From Armigeres subalbatus (lineage: Eukaryota > Arthropoda > Insecta > Diptera > Culicidae): a stretch of DNA of 64,000 nucleotides. A program made the position numbers and the translations under genes. Numbering within the stretch: the stretch's first letter is position 1; each line of letters starts with the position of its first letter. Where the stretch lies: assembly GCF_024139115.2 (NCBI RefSeq), contig NC_085141.1:43397065-43461064 (forward strand), given 5' to 3'. Shown here piece by piece: positions 20,101 through 32,779 of the stretch. Under the pieces are notes generated by a model. The model did not search any database and was not told the origin of the DNA. It saw only the letters and a list, made by a program, of their open reading frames with translations.

Positions 20101-23100
20101 CCAGTCAGATCCAGTCAGGTCCAGTCCGGTCCAGGTCAGTCCAGATCGGTCCAGATCCAGTCCAGGTCGATCAGATCAGGTCAGTCAGGTCAGTCCAGAT
20201 CCAGTCCAGATCCAGTCCAGGTCAGTCCAGGTCGGTCAGGTCGGTCAGATCCAGTCCAGGTCAGTCCAGTCCAGTCGGTCCAGATCCAGGTCGGTCAGAT
20301 CGGTCAGATCCAGTCCAGGTCAGTCCAGATCCAGGTCAGGTCAGTCCAGTCGGTCCAGTCAGTCCAAGTCGGGTCGATCCAGGTCGGTCCAGTCAGTCCA
20401 GGTCAGTCCAGATCCAGTCCAGATCCAGTCCAGGTCAGTCCAGGTCAGTCCAGATCCAGTCCAGGTCAGTCCAGATCCAGTCAGGTCAGTCCAGGTCCAG
20501 TCAGATCAGTCCAGATCCAGTCCAGATCCGGTCAGTCCAGTCGGTCAGATCCAGTCCAGATCCAGTCCAGGTCAGTCAGGTCAGTCCAGTCCAGATCCAG
20601 TCCAGTCAGTCCAGGTCAGTCCAGATCCAGTCCAGGTCAGTCAGGTCCAGTCCAGATCAGTCCAGGTCAGTCCAGGTCAGTCAGATCCAGTCAGATCCAG
20701 TCAGGTCAGTCCAGATCCAGTCCAGGTCAGTCAGTCAGTCCAGATCCAGTCCAGGTCCAGTCCAGATCCAGTCCAGGTCAGTCAGGTCCAGTCAGGTCCA
20801 GTCAGGTCAGTCCAGTCAGTCCAGGTCAGTCCAGAGTCGGTCAATCGGTCCAGGTCAGTCAGATCCAGTCCAGGTCAGTCCAGATCCAGTCAGTCAGGTC
20901 AGTCCAGATCAGTCCAGGTCGGTCAGATCCAGTCCAGATCCAGTCCAGATCAGTCCAGTCAGTCCAGGTCGGTCCAGTCCAGGTCGGTCAGGTCGGTCCA
21001 GTCAGTCAGGTCAGTCCAGGTCAGTCCAGATCGATCCGGTCCAGGTCAGTCCAGGTCCAGTCCAGGTCAGTCCAGAGTCAGTCCAGATCCAGTCAGATCA
21101 GTCCAGGTCCAGTCCAGATCCAGTCCAGGTCAGTCCAGGTCAGTCCAGATCCAGTCAGTCCAGTCCAGATCCAGTCAGTCCAGTCAGATCCAGTCCAGGT
21201 CAGTCCAGGTCAGTCAGATCCAGTCCAGATCCAGTCAGGATCAGTCCAGGTCCAGTCCAGATCCAGTCAGGTCAGTCAGGTCAGTCCAGATCAGGTCCAG
21301 ATCCAGGTCAGTCGGTCCAGGTCCAGATCCAGGTCCAGTCAGAGTCAGTCAGGTCAGTCGGTCAGGTTCGGTCAGTCAGATCCAGTCGGTCAGGTCAGTC
21401 CAGATCGGTCCAGATCCAGTCCAGGTCGGTCAGATCAGTCCAGGTCAGTCAGGTCAGGTCCAGTCGGTCCAGTCGGTCAGTCCCAGGTCAGTCAGGTCAG
21501 TCCAGGTCAGTCAGTCAGGTCAGTCCAGATCAGTCCAGATCCAGTCAGATCCAGTCCAGGTCAAGTCCAGGTCGGTCAGGTCAGTCAGGTCAGGTCGGTC
21601 AAGTCCAGTCCAGGTCAGTCAGTCCAAGTCAGTCCAGGTCGGTCAATTGATCAGTCCAGGTCAGTCCAAGTCCAGTCCAGGTCAGTCCAGATCCAGTCCA
21701 GTTGATCCAGGTCAGTCAGTCAGATCCAAATCGGTCAGGTCCAGTCAGATCCAGTCCAGGTCAGTCCAGATCCAGTCCAGGTCAGTCAGGTCAGTCGGAT
21801 CCAGTCCAGATCCAGTCCAGGTCAGTCCAGGTCCAGTCCAGATCCAGTCCAGTCAGTCCAGGTCAGTCCAGTCCAGTCCAGATCGGTCAGTCAGGTCAGT
21901 CCAGTCAGTCCAGGTCCAGTCCAGGTCAGTCCAGATCCAGTCCAGATCCAGTCAGGTCAGTCCAGGTCAGTCCAGATCCAGTCAGTCAGTCCAGGTCAGT
22001 CAAGATCCAGTCCAGATCGGTCAGAGTCAGTCCAGGTCCAGTCAGATCGGTCAAGATCAGTCCAGGTCAGTCCAGGTCAGTCCAGATCAGTCAAGTCAGT
22101 CCAGTCAGAGTCAGTCCAGATCCAGTCCAGGTCCAGTCCAGTCAGATCCGGTCAGTCGGTCCAGGTCGGTCCAGATCCAGTCCAGATCGGTCAGATCCAG
22201 GTTCGGTCAGTCAGGTCAGTCCAGATCAGTCGATCGGTCAGGTCGGTCCAGGTCGGTCGAGTCCAGTCCAGTCCAGTCCAGATCCAGTCAGATCCAGTCC
22301 AGGTCAGTCAGTCAGTCCAGGTCAGTCAGGTCAGTCCAGATCCAGTCCAGGTCAGTCAGGTCAGTCAGTCCAGTCAGTCAGTCCAGGTCAGTCCAGGTCA
22401 GTCCAGATCCAGTCCAGATCAGTCCAGGTCAGTCCAGATCCAGTCAGATTCGGTCAGGTCGAGTCGAGTCCAGTCCAGATCCAGTCCAGGTCAGTCAGGT
22501 CAGTCCAGATCCAGTCCAGATCAGTCCAGTCAGTCCAGTCGATCAGTCCAGATCAGTCAAGATCCAGGTCCAGATCAGTCAGATCCAGTCCAGATCAGGT
22601 CAGTCCAGTCCAGTCCAGATCCAGTCAGTCGGTCAGTCGGTCGGTCAGTCAGATCCAGTCCAGGTCAGTCCAGATCCAGTCAGGTCAGTCCAGATCCAGT
22701 CCAGGTCAGTCCAGATCCAGTCCAGGTCAGTCAGATCCAGTCCAGTCCGATCCAGTCAGGTCAGTCCAGATCAGTCCAGATCCAGTCCAGATCAGTCCAG
22801 AGTCAGTCCAGATCCAGTCCAGATCAGTCAGGTCCAGTCCAGATCCAGTCCAGGTCAGTCCAGATCCAGTCAGATCCAGTCCAGATCCAGTCCAGTCGGT
22901 CAGTCAGTCCAGATCCAGTCAGGTCAGTCGATCCAGTCCAGATCAGGTCAGTCCAGATCCAGTCCAAGGTCGGTCAGGTCAGTCCAGATCAGTCCAGTCG
23001 GTCCAGATCCAGTCCAGATCCAGTCCAAGATCAGTCAGATCCAGTCCAGATCCAGTCCAGATCCAGTCCAGATCAGTCAGATCAGTCAGTCAGTCCAGTC

Positions 23101-26100
23101 AGTCCAGGTCAGTCCAGTCAGATCCAGTCGGTCAAGTCCAGTCCAGGTCCAGTCCAGATCCAGTCCAGGTCAGTCCAGATCCAGTCAAGTCAGGTCAGTC
23201 CAGATCCAGTCAAGTCCAGTCAGGTCGGTCAGTCAGGTCCAGTCAGGTCAGTCCAGATCCAGTCAGGTCCAGGTCGATCCAGTCCAGGTCAGTCAGATCA
23301 GTCAGGTCGGTCCAAGAGTCAGTCCAGGTCAGTCCAGATCCAGTCCAAGTCAGTCCAGTCAGTCCAGGTCAGTCCAGGTCAGTCAGATCCAGTCCAGGTC
23401 AGTCCAGATCCAGTCCAGATCCAGTCCAGATCGGTCAGATCCAGTCCAGATCCAGTCCAGATCCAGTCCAGGTCAGTCCAAGGTCAGTCCAGATCCAGTC
23501 AGGTCCAGTCCAGGTCCAGTCGGTCAAGTCAGGTCAGTCCAGATCCAGTCCAGGTCAGTCCAGATCAGTCCAGGTCCAGTCCAGATCAGTCCAGGTCGGT
23601 CCAGTCAGTCCAGATCCAGTCCAGGTCGGTCAGGTCAGTCCAGATCCAGTCAGGTCAGTCCAGGTCCAGTCCAGATCCAGTCCAGGTCCAGTCCAGGTCA
23701 GTCAGTCCAGATCCAGTCCAGGTCAGTCCAGATCCAGTCCAGATCAGTCAGATCCAGTCCAGGTCAGTCCAGATCCAGTCAGGTCAGTCCAGATCCAGTC
23801 CAGATCCAGTCCAGGTCAGTCAGGTCCAGTCCAGATCCAGTCCAGTCAGTCCAGATCGGTCAGTCCAGGTCGGTCAGTCAGGTCCAGTCCAGATCAGTCG
23901 GTCAAGATCCAGTCCAGGTCAGTCAGAGTCCAGTCCAGGTCAGTCCAGATCCAGTCCAGATCCAGTCAAATCAGTCCAGATCCAGTCCGGTCAGTCCAGA
24001 TCAGTCAGGTCAGTCCAGATCCAGTCAGGTCAGTCCAAGATCCAGTCCAGGTCAGTCCAGATCCAGTCCAGATCCAGTCCAGGTCAGTCCAGGTCAGTCC
24101 AGATCCAGTCCAGTCCAGTCAGTCAGATCCAGTCCAGGTCCAGTCCAGGTCCAGTCCAGATCCAGTCCAGGTCAGTCCAGATCCAGTCAAGATCCAGTCA
24201 GGTCAGTCAGATCCAGTCAGGTCAGTCCAGGTCAGTCCAGGTCCAGTCCAGATCCAGTCAGGTCAATCCAGTCCAGATCCAGTCTGGAGTCAGTCCAGGT
24301 CGGTCCAGATCCAGTCCAGGTCAGTCCAGGTCCAGTCCAGGTCCAGTCCAGATCCAGTCAGATCGGTCAGGTCGGTCAGGTCAGTCCAGGTCCAGTCCAG
24401 ATCAGTCCAGATCCAGTCAAGATCAGTCCAGATCCAGTCCAGGTCAGTCCAGGTCAGTCCAGATCCAGTCAGTCCAGATCCAGTCCAGGTCAGTCCAGAT
24501 CCAGTCCAGGTCAGTCCAGATCCAGTCCAGATCAGTCCAGGTCGGTCAGGTCAGTCCAGATCCAGTCCAGATCAGTCGGTCCAGGATCGGTCAGATCCAA
24601 GTCAGTCCAGAGTCGGTCAGGTCGATCGATCCAAGTCAGGTCGGTCCAGTCAGGTCCAGTCCAGTCAGTCAGGTCGGTCAAGTCAGTCCAGATCAGTCAG
24701 GTCAGTCAGGTCCAGATCGAGTCAGGTCAGTCCAGGTCAGTCCAGGTCAGTCAGGTCAGTCCAGATCCAGTCGGTCGGTCAGGTCAGATCCAGGTCAGTC
24801 CAGGTCAGTCCAGGTCCAGTCAGATCAGTCCAGATCCAGTCCAGATCCAGTCCAGGTCAGTCAGATCGGTCAGTCAGATCCAGTCAGGTCAGTCCAGATC
24901 CAGTCAGATCAGTCCGATCGGTCAGTCGGTCAGTCAGATCCAGGTCAGTCAGTCAGTCCAGATCCAGTCCAGATCAGTCAGTCAGGTCCAGATCAGTCCA
25001 GGTCAGTCAGGTCAGTCGATCCAGTCCAAGATCAGTCAAGTCAGTCCAGATCCAGTCCAGAGTCAGTCCAGGTCCAGTCAGATCAGTCCAGATCCAGTCC
25101 AAGTCAGTCCAGAGTCAGTCAGGTCAGTCCAGGTCAGTCAGGTCAGTCCAGATCCAGTCAGGTCCAGTCAGAGTCAGTCCAAGTCCAGTCAGGTCGAGTC
25201 AAGATCCAGTCAGGTCGGTCAGGTCAGTCCAGGTCAGTCCCAGGTCGGTCCAGTCGGTCCAGTCAGTCCAGTCCAGGTCAGTCCAGGTCAGTCGATCCAG
25301 TCCAGGTCAGTCCAGATCGGTCAGGTCAGTCCAGTCAGTCCAGATCCAGTCCAGGTCGATCCAGGTCCAGTCCAAGTCAGTCCAGGTCAGTCAGTCCAGT
25401 CCAGTCCAAGTCCAGTCAGGTCCAGATCGGTCCAGGTCAGTCCAGATCCAGTCCAGATCCAGTCCAGGTCAGTCCAGGTCCAGTCAGGTCCAGTCCAGGT
25501 CAGTCCAGGTCAGTCCAGGTCAGTCCAAGATCCAGTCAGGTCAGATCCAGTCAGATCCAGTCCAAGATCAGTCAGATCCAGTCCAGGTCAGTCCAGATCC
25601 AGTCAGGTCCAGTCCAGTCCCAGTCCAAGATCGGTCAGATCCAGTCCAGGTCAGTCCAAGATCCAGTCAGGTCCAGTCAGATCCAGTCCAGATCAGTCAG
25701 ATCCAGTCCAGATCCAGTCAGATCCAGTCCAGGTCAGTCCAGATCCAGTCCAGATCCAGTCCAGATCAGTCAGGTCCAGTCCAGATCCAGTCAGGTCCAG
25801 TCCAGATCAGTCCAGGTCAGTCCAGATCCAGTCCAGGTCAGTCCAGGTCAGTCCAGATCCAGTCAGATCCAGTCCAGATCAGTCCAGTCCAGTCCAGGTC
25901 CAGTCCAGATCCAGTCCAGGTCAGTCCAGATCCAGTCAGATCCAGTCCAGATCCAGTCCAGGTCAGTCCAGATCCAGTCCAGGTCAGTCCAGATCCAGTC
26001 CAAGGTCAGTCCAGATCCAGTCCAGATCCAGTCCAGATCGAATTCGGTCAGGTCGGTCAGGTCAGTCCAGATCCAGTCCAAGTCCAGTCAGGTCAGTCCA

Positions 26101-29100
26101 GATCAGTCAGATCAGTCCAGGTCAGTCCAGATCAGTCCAGATCCAGTCCAGGTCCAGGTCAGTCAAGTCAGTCCAGGTCGGTCAGGTCAGTCCAAGGTCC
26201 AGTCCAGGTCAGTCCAGGTCGGTCAGTCAGGTCAGTCCAGATCCAGGTCAGTCAAGATCCAGTCAGATCCAGTCCAGATCAGGTCCAGATCAGTCCAGGT
26301 CAGTCCAGGTCAGTCCAGATCCAGTCCAGGTCAATCCAGATCAGTCAGATCCAGTCCAGTCCAGTCCAGGTCAGTCCAGATCCAGTCCAGATCCAGTCCA
26401 AGTCAGTCCAGATCCAGTCCAGATCCAGTCCAGATCCAGTCCAGTCCAGTCCAGGTCAGTCCCAGAGTCAGATCCAGATCCAGGTCCAGGTCAGGTCAGT
26501 CCAGATCAGTCCAAGTCAGTCCAGATCCAGTCAGGTCGGTCAGGTCGGTCAGATCCAGTCCAGGTCGGTCAAGTCAGTCCAAGTCGGTCCAGGTCAGTCC
26601 AGATCCAGTCCAGATCCAGTCAGGTCAGTCCAGATCCAGTCCAGGTCCAGTCAGATCGAGTCAGTCGATCCAGATCAGTCCAGATCCAGATCAAGTCCAT
26701 TGATCCAGGTCAGTCCAGATCGGTCAGATCAGTCCAGATCCAGTCCAGGTCAGTCCAGATCAGTCAGATCCAGTCCAAGGTCGGTCAGTCCAGATCCAGT
26801 CAGGTCAGTCCGAGTCAGTCCAGATCCAGTCCAGATCCAGTCCAGATCCAGTCGGTCAAGTCAGTCCAGATCCAGTCCAGATCAGTCCAGATCCAGTCCA
26901 AGTCAGTCAGGTCCAGTCGGTCAGGTCAGGTCAGTCCAGGTCCAGTCCAGATCCAGGTCAGGTCAGTCGATCCAGATCCAGTCAATCCAGAGTCCAGTCC
27001 AGTCAGTCAGGTCCAGTCAAGATCCAGTCCAGATCAGTCCAGATCCAGTCCAGGTCAGTCCAGATCCAGTCCAGGTCAGTCCAGATCCAGTCAGGTCAGT
27101 CCAGTCAGTCCAGTCAGGTCAGTCCAGTCAGAGTCAGTCCAGATCCAGTCCAGGTCAGTCCAGATCCAGTCAGGTCAGTCCAAGTCCAGTCCAGATCCAG
27201 TCCAGGTCAGTCAGGTCAGTCCAGAGTCAGTCCAAGATCCAGTCCAGGTCAGTCCAGGTCCAGTCCAAATCAGTCAAGATCCAGTCAGGTCAGTCCAGGT
27301 CCAGTCCAAATCAGTCCAGATCCAGTCAGGTCAGTCAGGTCAGTCCAGATCCAGTCCAGATCCAGTCCAGTCAGTCGATCGGTCAGATCCAGTCAGATCC
27401 AAGTCAAGTCGTCCAGATCCAGTCCAGATCAGTCCAGATCCAGTCAGAGTCAGTCCAGATCCAGTCCAGATCCAGTCCAGATCCAGTCCAGATCAGTCCA
27501 GATCCAGTCCAGATCGGTCAGTCAGTCCAGATCCAGTCCAGTCAGTCCAGGTCAGTCCAGATCGGTCAAGTCAGTCCAGTCAGTCAGATCCAAGTCGGTC
27601 AGATCCAGTCCAGATCAGTCAGGTCAATCAGTCCAGGTCAGTCCAAGTCAGTCCAGGTCAGTCCAGGTCAGGTCAGTCAGATCCAGTCAGATCCAGTCCA
27701 GATCAGGTCAGGTCAGTCAGTCCAGTCCAGATCAGTCCAGAGTCAGTCCAGGTCCAGTCAGGTCAGTCCAGGTCAGTCCAGATCCAGTCAGTCCAGTCAG
27801 GTCAGTCGATCCAGTCGGTCCAGTCAGGTCAGTCCAGATCCAGTCCAGATCCAGTCAAGATCCAGTCCAGGTCAGTCAGATCCAGTCCAGGTCAGTCCAG
27901 ATCAGTCAGGTCAGTCCAGGTCAGTCCAGTCGGTCAGATCCAGTCCAGTCAGTCAGGTCAGTCCAGTCGGTCAGATCAGTCAGATCCAGTCCAGATCCAG
28001 TCCAGATCAGTCCAGATCAGTCAGGTCCAGTCCAGATCCAGTCAAGTCAGTCAAGGTCAGTCCAGATCAGTCCAGATCCAGTCAAGTCAGTCCAGATCCA
28101 GTCCAGATCCAGTCAGATCCAGTCAGTCAGGTCCAGTCAGATCCAGTCCAGGTCAGTCCAGTCAGGTCAGGTCAGTCCAGATCCAGTCCAGATCGGTCCA
28201 GATCCAGTCCAGATCCAGTCCAGAGTCCAGTCCAGATCCAGTCCAAGTCAGTCAGATCCAGTCCAGATCGAGTCCAGATCCAGTCAGTCAGTCCAGGTCA
28301 GTCCAGGTCCAGTCAGATCAGTCCAGATCCAGTCCAGATCCAGTCCAGGTCAGTCCAGATCGGTCCAAGTCGGTCAGTCAGTCGGTCCAGTCGGTCAGAG
28401 TCCAGTCAGGTCCAGTCCAGATCAGTCCAGATCCAGTCAGGTCCAGTCAGGATCCAGTCCAGGTCAGTCCAGGTCAGTCCAGGTCAGTCAGATCCAGTCA
28501 AGTCCAGTCGATCCAGTCCAGATCAGTCCAAGTCAGTCCAGGTCAGTCAGGTCAGTCCAAGTCCAGTCAGATCCGGTCCAGGTCCGGTCAGATCGATCAG
28601 GTCAGTCCAGATCAGGTCAGTCCAGATCAGTCCAGATCAGTCAGGTCGATCAGTCAGTCCAGATCCAGTCCAAGTCAGTCAGGTCAGTCGGTCAGATCCA
28701 GTCCAGGTCAGTCCAGGTCAGTCCAGGTCAGTCCAGGTCAGTCCAGATCCAGTCCAGATCCAGTCCAGATCCAGTCCAGATCAGTCCAGATCCAGTCAGG
28801 TCGAGTCAGTCCAGTCCAGAGTCAGTCCCAGATCCAGTCCAGGTCAGTCCAGGTCAGTCAGGTCGAGTCAGATCCAGTCCAGATCCAGTCCAGATCCAGT
28901 CCAGATCCAGTCAGAGTCAGTCAGATCCAGTCCAGATCGGTCCAGTCAGTCCAGGTCGGTCAGTCAGATCCAGTCAGATCCAGTCCAGGTCAGTCCAGGT
29001 CCAGTCAGGTCAGTCCAGGTCAGTCGGTCCAGATCCAGTCCAGATCAGTCCAGATCCAGTCAGATCCAGTCCAGATCCAGTCAGGAGTCAGTCAGGTCAG

Positions 29101-29850
29101 TCCAGGTCAGTCCAGGTCAGTCAGATCCAGTCAGTCGGTCAGTCCAGTCAGGTCGATCAGGTCCAGGTCAGTCAGATCCAGTCAGTCAGTCAGTCCAAGA
29201 TCCAGTCAGATCCAGTCCAGGTCGGTCCAGATCAGTCCAGATCCAGTCAGGTCAGTCAGATCCAGTCCAGGTCAGTCAGGTCAGTCAGTCGGTCCAGTCG
29301 ATCGGTCGAGTCCAGTCAGGTCGGTCCAGATCGGTCAGATCCAGGTCAGATCGGTCAGGTCAGGTCAGTCAGTCAGGTCCAGATCCAGATCCAGGTCAGT
29401 CCAGGTCAGTCCAGGTCAGTCAGGTCAGTCCAGATCCAGTCCAGATCAAATCCAGTCAGGGTCGATCCAAATCGATCCAGTCAGGTCCAGTCCAGTCAGT
29501 CAAGATCCAGTCAGATCCAGTCCAGATCAGTCCAGATCAGTCCAAGATCCAGTCCAGGTCAGTCCAAGATCCAGTCCAGGTCGGTCAGTCAGATCCAGTC
29601 AGGTCAGTCCAGATCCAGGTCAGATCGGTCCCAGGTCAATCCAGGTCAGTCCAGGTCAGTCCAAGATCCAGTCCAGGTCAGTCAGGTTCAGTACAAATCC
29701 AGTCTGAAGTCCAGTCCAAGATCCAGATCCAGTCCAAGATTCAGTAGATCCAGTCTAAGTCAGTCCAGGTCAGTCAGTCAGGTTCAATACAAGTCAATCT
29801 AAGTCCAGTCAGGTCAATCTAATTCCAATCTAAATCCAATCCAAATCCAA
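17134..29850 (+). repeat. 12.7-kb two-word satellite, (C)RRTC and (C)RRRTC
   Basis: The array opens with about ten exact copies of the 11-mer AAATCCAATCC (17138-17250). Inside, each 11-mer resolves into a five-base and a six-base word in which A becomes G: CAATC to CAGTC (or CGGTC), and CAAATC to CAGATC, CAAGTC or CAGGTC. The C between words is often lost, giving AGTC, AGATC and AGGTC. The order of words is irregular. The last roughly 100 bp return to the A-rich form. T is almost always followed by C, so TAA, TAG and TGA hardly ever arise on the plus strand. Rare exceptions, such as those near 18898 and 21645, end the artificial frames of 1,531, 2,686 and 2,681 codons (17055-21650, 21647-29707, 21702-29747). 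Those overlapping frames, with Ser-Arg, Ser-Pro-Asp and Val-Gln repeats, are not genes. No unique sequence interrupts the array. Confidence 0.95.
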
Positions 29851-32139
29851 AATAAAAAAATTATTCAATATTTCACTATAGTGAGACCGTCTCATCGCGA
29901 AATAAATTAGAAAATCTGTGAGTAAAACTCGTAGAAGTCATTTCTAATAAATTTTTTTTTCAAATAGGTTTAATTGAATTATGAAAATAGGTGTAATTAA
30001 AAATCAAAATAAATTATACTTTATTCACCTTATTTCGTTCAGATAGTTCTTCCAGATAGATTTTTCATTACATTATTTGACTAAAATAATTAGATAGAAG
30101 AACATAATCTGCATTCCAATAATAATGCTTAAAATCAATAATTCACTGGTTCAATGATTATAGTGAAATACGTATGTTCTAACCTGCTACCTACCACCTA
30201 TACGCAATATCAGCGCAAACATCCGACGAAATCCCCCGAAAAACATTATTTTCATTCAATATCTGATTCCAACCACTGGGAGTGATCGTTTGTGGTAATA
30301 AAATATCAAGAATTGAATATTAGATCGGATCACGTACGCTTGTTCCGATGTTTCCGGCGGAGCTCAATTCCGTGTTACGTCGATACGCTGCACAAACGGT
30401 TGGAATCGGGTGCCTATCCCAAGTGAGGCTCCTTTCGCGGTGCAGGACCGAATATGATTTCCTGACTGGTAATAAATCAAACTAGGTTCGGGTAATATTC
30501 GATTCGATTAAATTATGGCCCATGCTTACGCAGCCCTGGACCGTGACCCAGCCGACGTGTGGATGTGAAGCAAGAACCCAGTTGCAGTCGGAACAATCGA
30601 TTCGCAAATTGATTGGCAATGGTTGGAAGTGCAGCTGGCTCTTTGCTCTCGATTTTCGATGAAGTACCAATCAAAGGCACTGTTAAAATAACATTTATGA
30701 ACAGAATAATGCTTATATAATGGACGTCCGACCTTACTTTTTAACATTTGACGATATAAATACAATCTCGATAACAAATGTGAAGCAGAAACGTGTTTTG
30801 AATAATATATTATTATTACTATTTTGTACTTGTTTTGAAGTATCTTTCACTATGTTTGTTTTACTAATTAAATAAAAAACATATAAACTGAAATAATTAA
30901 AATATTATGACTTCCCCGTTTTTTTTTACAAAACACGTAAATAAGAAAAATATTTGAAACTTAAATTTAAATTAAAAAAACTTCATGAATTTTCAAAATC
31001 TTCACAAACAAATCCGATGAGTTTTTTATATGATTTATTTTAATTTTTTTTATTAATTTTCCACCATTTGACTGCTTAAAGACAAATAACACGCATTTTG
31101 TTATTAAAAAATAAAAATAAGTTCAAAACAATACATTTGTTTATGGAGTTCAAAGTACGTACGATTTCCAGCCATAATTAATGTTACCCTGCAAATGGTT
31201 GGAAGACTCGAGTTTTGAACTCCGTTTGAGGCTAAACTGTATCCAGCGGAAGCAATATTTCAGCAATTCGGTTCCCGTCCTAGGCTGAACTGACCGCTGA
31301 AATAAAAAATAGTTAGGGGTTTGAATACTCTCTAACTGCTCGCTGCGAAGGGTCTTTAATAGCGGGACCTTGTCATGACACAAAACATAACAAGAGCTGT
31401 ATGGAAACCGATGCTGCATTGCTTCTCAGTAGTAATGCAGTTAATGATTGGTCACAGTGGCACAACCCCCCTAAAAAAACTTCGAGCAGCACCTTCTGAG
31501 AGGGACCGCAATTGGTTGGTTACCTTTGGGGTGATTTGTCTTTGCCATATCCGGACTTCAAACTGATACCGGTGAATCGGATATTGACTTTTGCATTTGT
31601 TCCACCTACGTCATTATTTAGAAGTTCCATCATTTGAAATGCGCTTTTACTGTGCACGTTTTTCGAGGGCTGATACTAAAAGCGAGGTTGGGTAGTAGAG
31701 TGAAACAGTTGAAAAATTGTACAAGATTGGAAGCATGACGTTCGGGAATGGAAACGACGTATGCGAAATGCACGCTGACTGTGCGCAACAGAGCCATTGC
31801 ATTGTTGTTGCGATGGTCGGGATTTGAGCACACCAGAACGTGCATACCGCGTGTACTACGTACGGGAAGATAATTTATCAGAATAATTTATTGAGCTTGC
31901 CAAAATGTTACACTGTGTTACTCCCGCTTGCTGACTAAGCGGAACTTCAATGCCAGCTAGACTGACAGAAATCTGTTCAAAATAACATTTCAAACAAATT
32001 TTCATGAAAACGGATCATAATACCTGTTTAACAGTTCATGGAAATTAGTAAATGTAGAGTACATACCTACCGGAACCCTACCTTGAGAGGAAGCTGTTCG
32101 ACTGAACATCAGAAGATTTTTTTTTAATCTCATAGAATG
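29851..32139. other. AT-rich stretch, no gene seen
   Basis: From 29851 to about 31190 the sequence is strongly AT-rich, apart from a GC-richer block at 30320-30640. Frames up to 89 codons on either strand show no motif. Between 31190 and 32139 there are short frames only. I see no tRNA, repeat ends or coding region. Confidence 0.4.
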
Positions 32140-32220
32140 TATTTCAATGCGATTTCTCGAAATCGAACCATGGACCTCGAGATTGTCAGGCGCGCGATAA
32201 TACCACACACCTATCGGCAC
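32140..32220 (-). mobile_element. tRNA-like SINE head relic
   Basis: Read on the minus strand there is a B-box-like GGTTCGATTTC and an upstream A-box-like GGTGTGTGG about 40 bases away, with AATCTCGAGGTCCAT between. The same arrangement (AATCTCAAGGTACATGGTTC) occurs at 59095-59170. No intact cloverleaf can be drawn, so I read it as a decayed SINE head, not a tRNA gene. Confidence 0.4.
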
Positions 32221-32509
32221 TTTAAGAGATCATTTTGCTGGATTGTCAATTGTCATAATGAATCCAGAATTCGTTGAAACAAACGAGGCGCTTGTCTCAG
32301 CGTAAAATAACATTTTGTTGGAAGGTTGAAAACTGTTTAAGGTACACCGGGGCAAGTTGAAACAGTTTTTTCAATGTTGAACTTGGAAGTGCTGTAAAAA
32401 AATCATCCTTTGATAAATTTTGAAACCGTTTGCGGTGGTTACTAATTCGGACCAAATCATATAAGAAATAAGCAACCTAACCAAATTTTCTTAGCTTTAA
32501 TTAACTTTT

Positions 32510-32734
32510 AATGAACCCACACGTGTTGGGCTCCTGGCTCGTGAGCTACAGAAAGTTGGCGTGAGTGTGGCAGGAAATATGGCGGCCCAGAACTGAAGAA
32601 CGTGAATTCCGGGCGGTGGATCCCATAGCGAACGAAGAGTTGGCTTCATGGTGATCGGGAAGCAGATGAAGCGTGTTCTTTGGTGGAAGCCGATAAGCGA
32701 CCGCATTTGCGTGTTGAAGAGTGAAAGGCAAACT
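32510..32734 (+). pseudogene. LINE endonuclease fragment
   Basis: Translations in shifting frames read LARELQKVGVSVAG and then GKQMKRVLWWKPISDRICVL-VK, matching the endonuclease region of the relic at 8757-9560 (KQMKRVIRWKPIS). About 75 codons survive, with stops. It ends abruptly against a SINE fragment. Confidence 0.65.
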
Positions 32735-32775
32735 GTTTTGTAGCCGCGCATCTTACCGCTAGGCTAAGAAGGGCC
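32735..32775 (-). mobile_element. Feilai-like SINE, 5' fragment
   Basis: The reverse complement reads GGGCCCTTCTTAGCC, then GCGGTAAGATGCGCGGCTAC, the first 41 bp of the SINE found in full at 5952-6242. Only the head remains. It is fused directly to the LINE fragment on its left, so the join is probably a deletion. Confidence 0.7.
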
Positions 32776-32779
32776 CCAT

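Noticed and set aside
17055..29747. Giant Ser-Arg-Pro-rich proteins (1,531, 2,686 and 2,681 codons) as silk-like or SR-type genes
   Set aside because: Several phases are open over the same bases, there is no signal peptide, promoter or unique domain, and lack of stops follows directly from T being followed by C.
17134..29850. Telomeric repeat, because TCAGG-like words occur as in some beetles
   Set aside because: TCAGG never forms a regular run; it is one by-product of joining AGGTC and AGTC words, and the array is internal with unique flanks.
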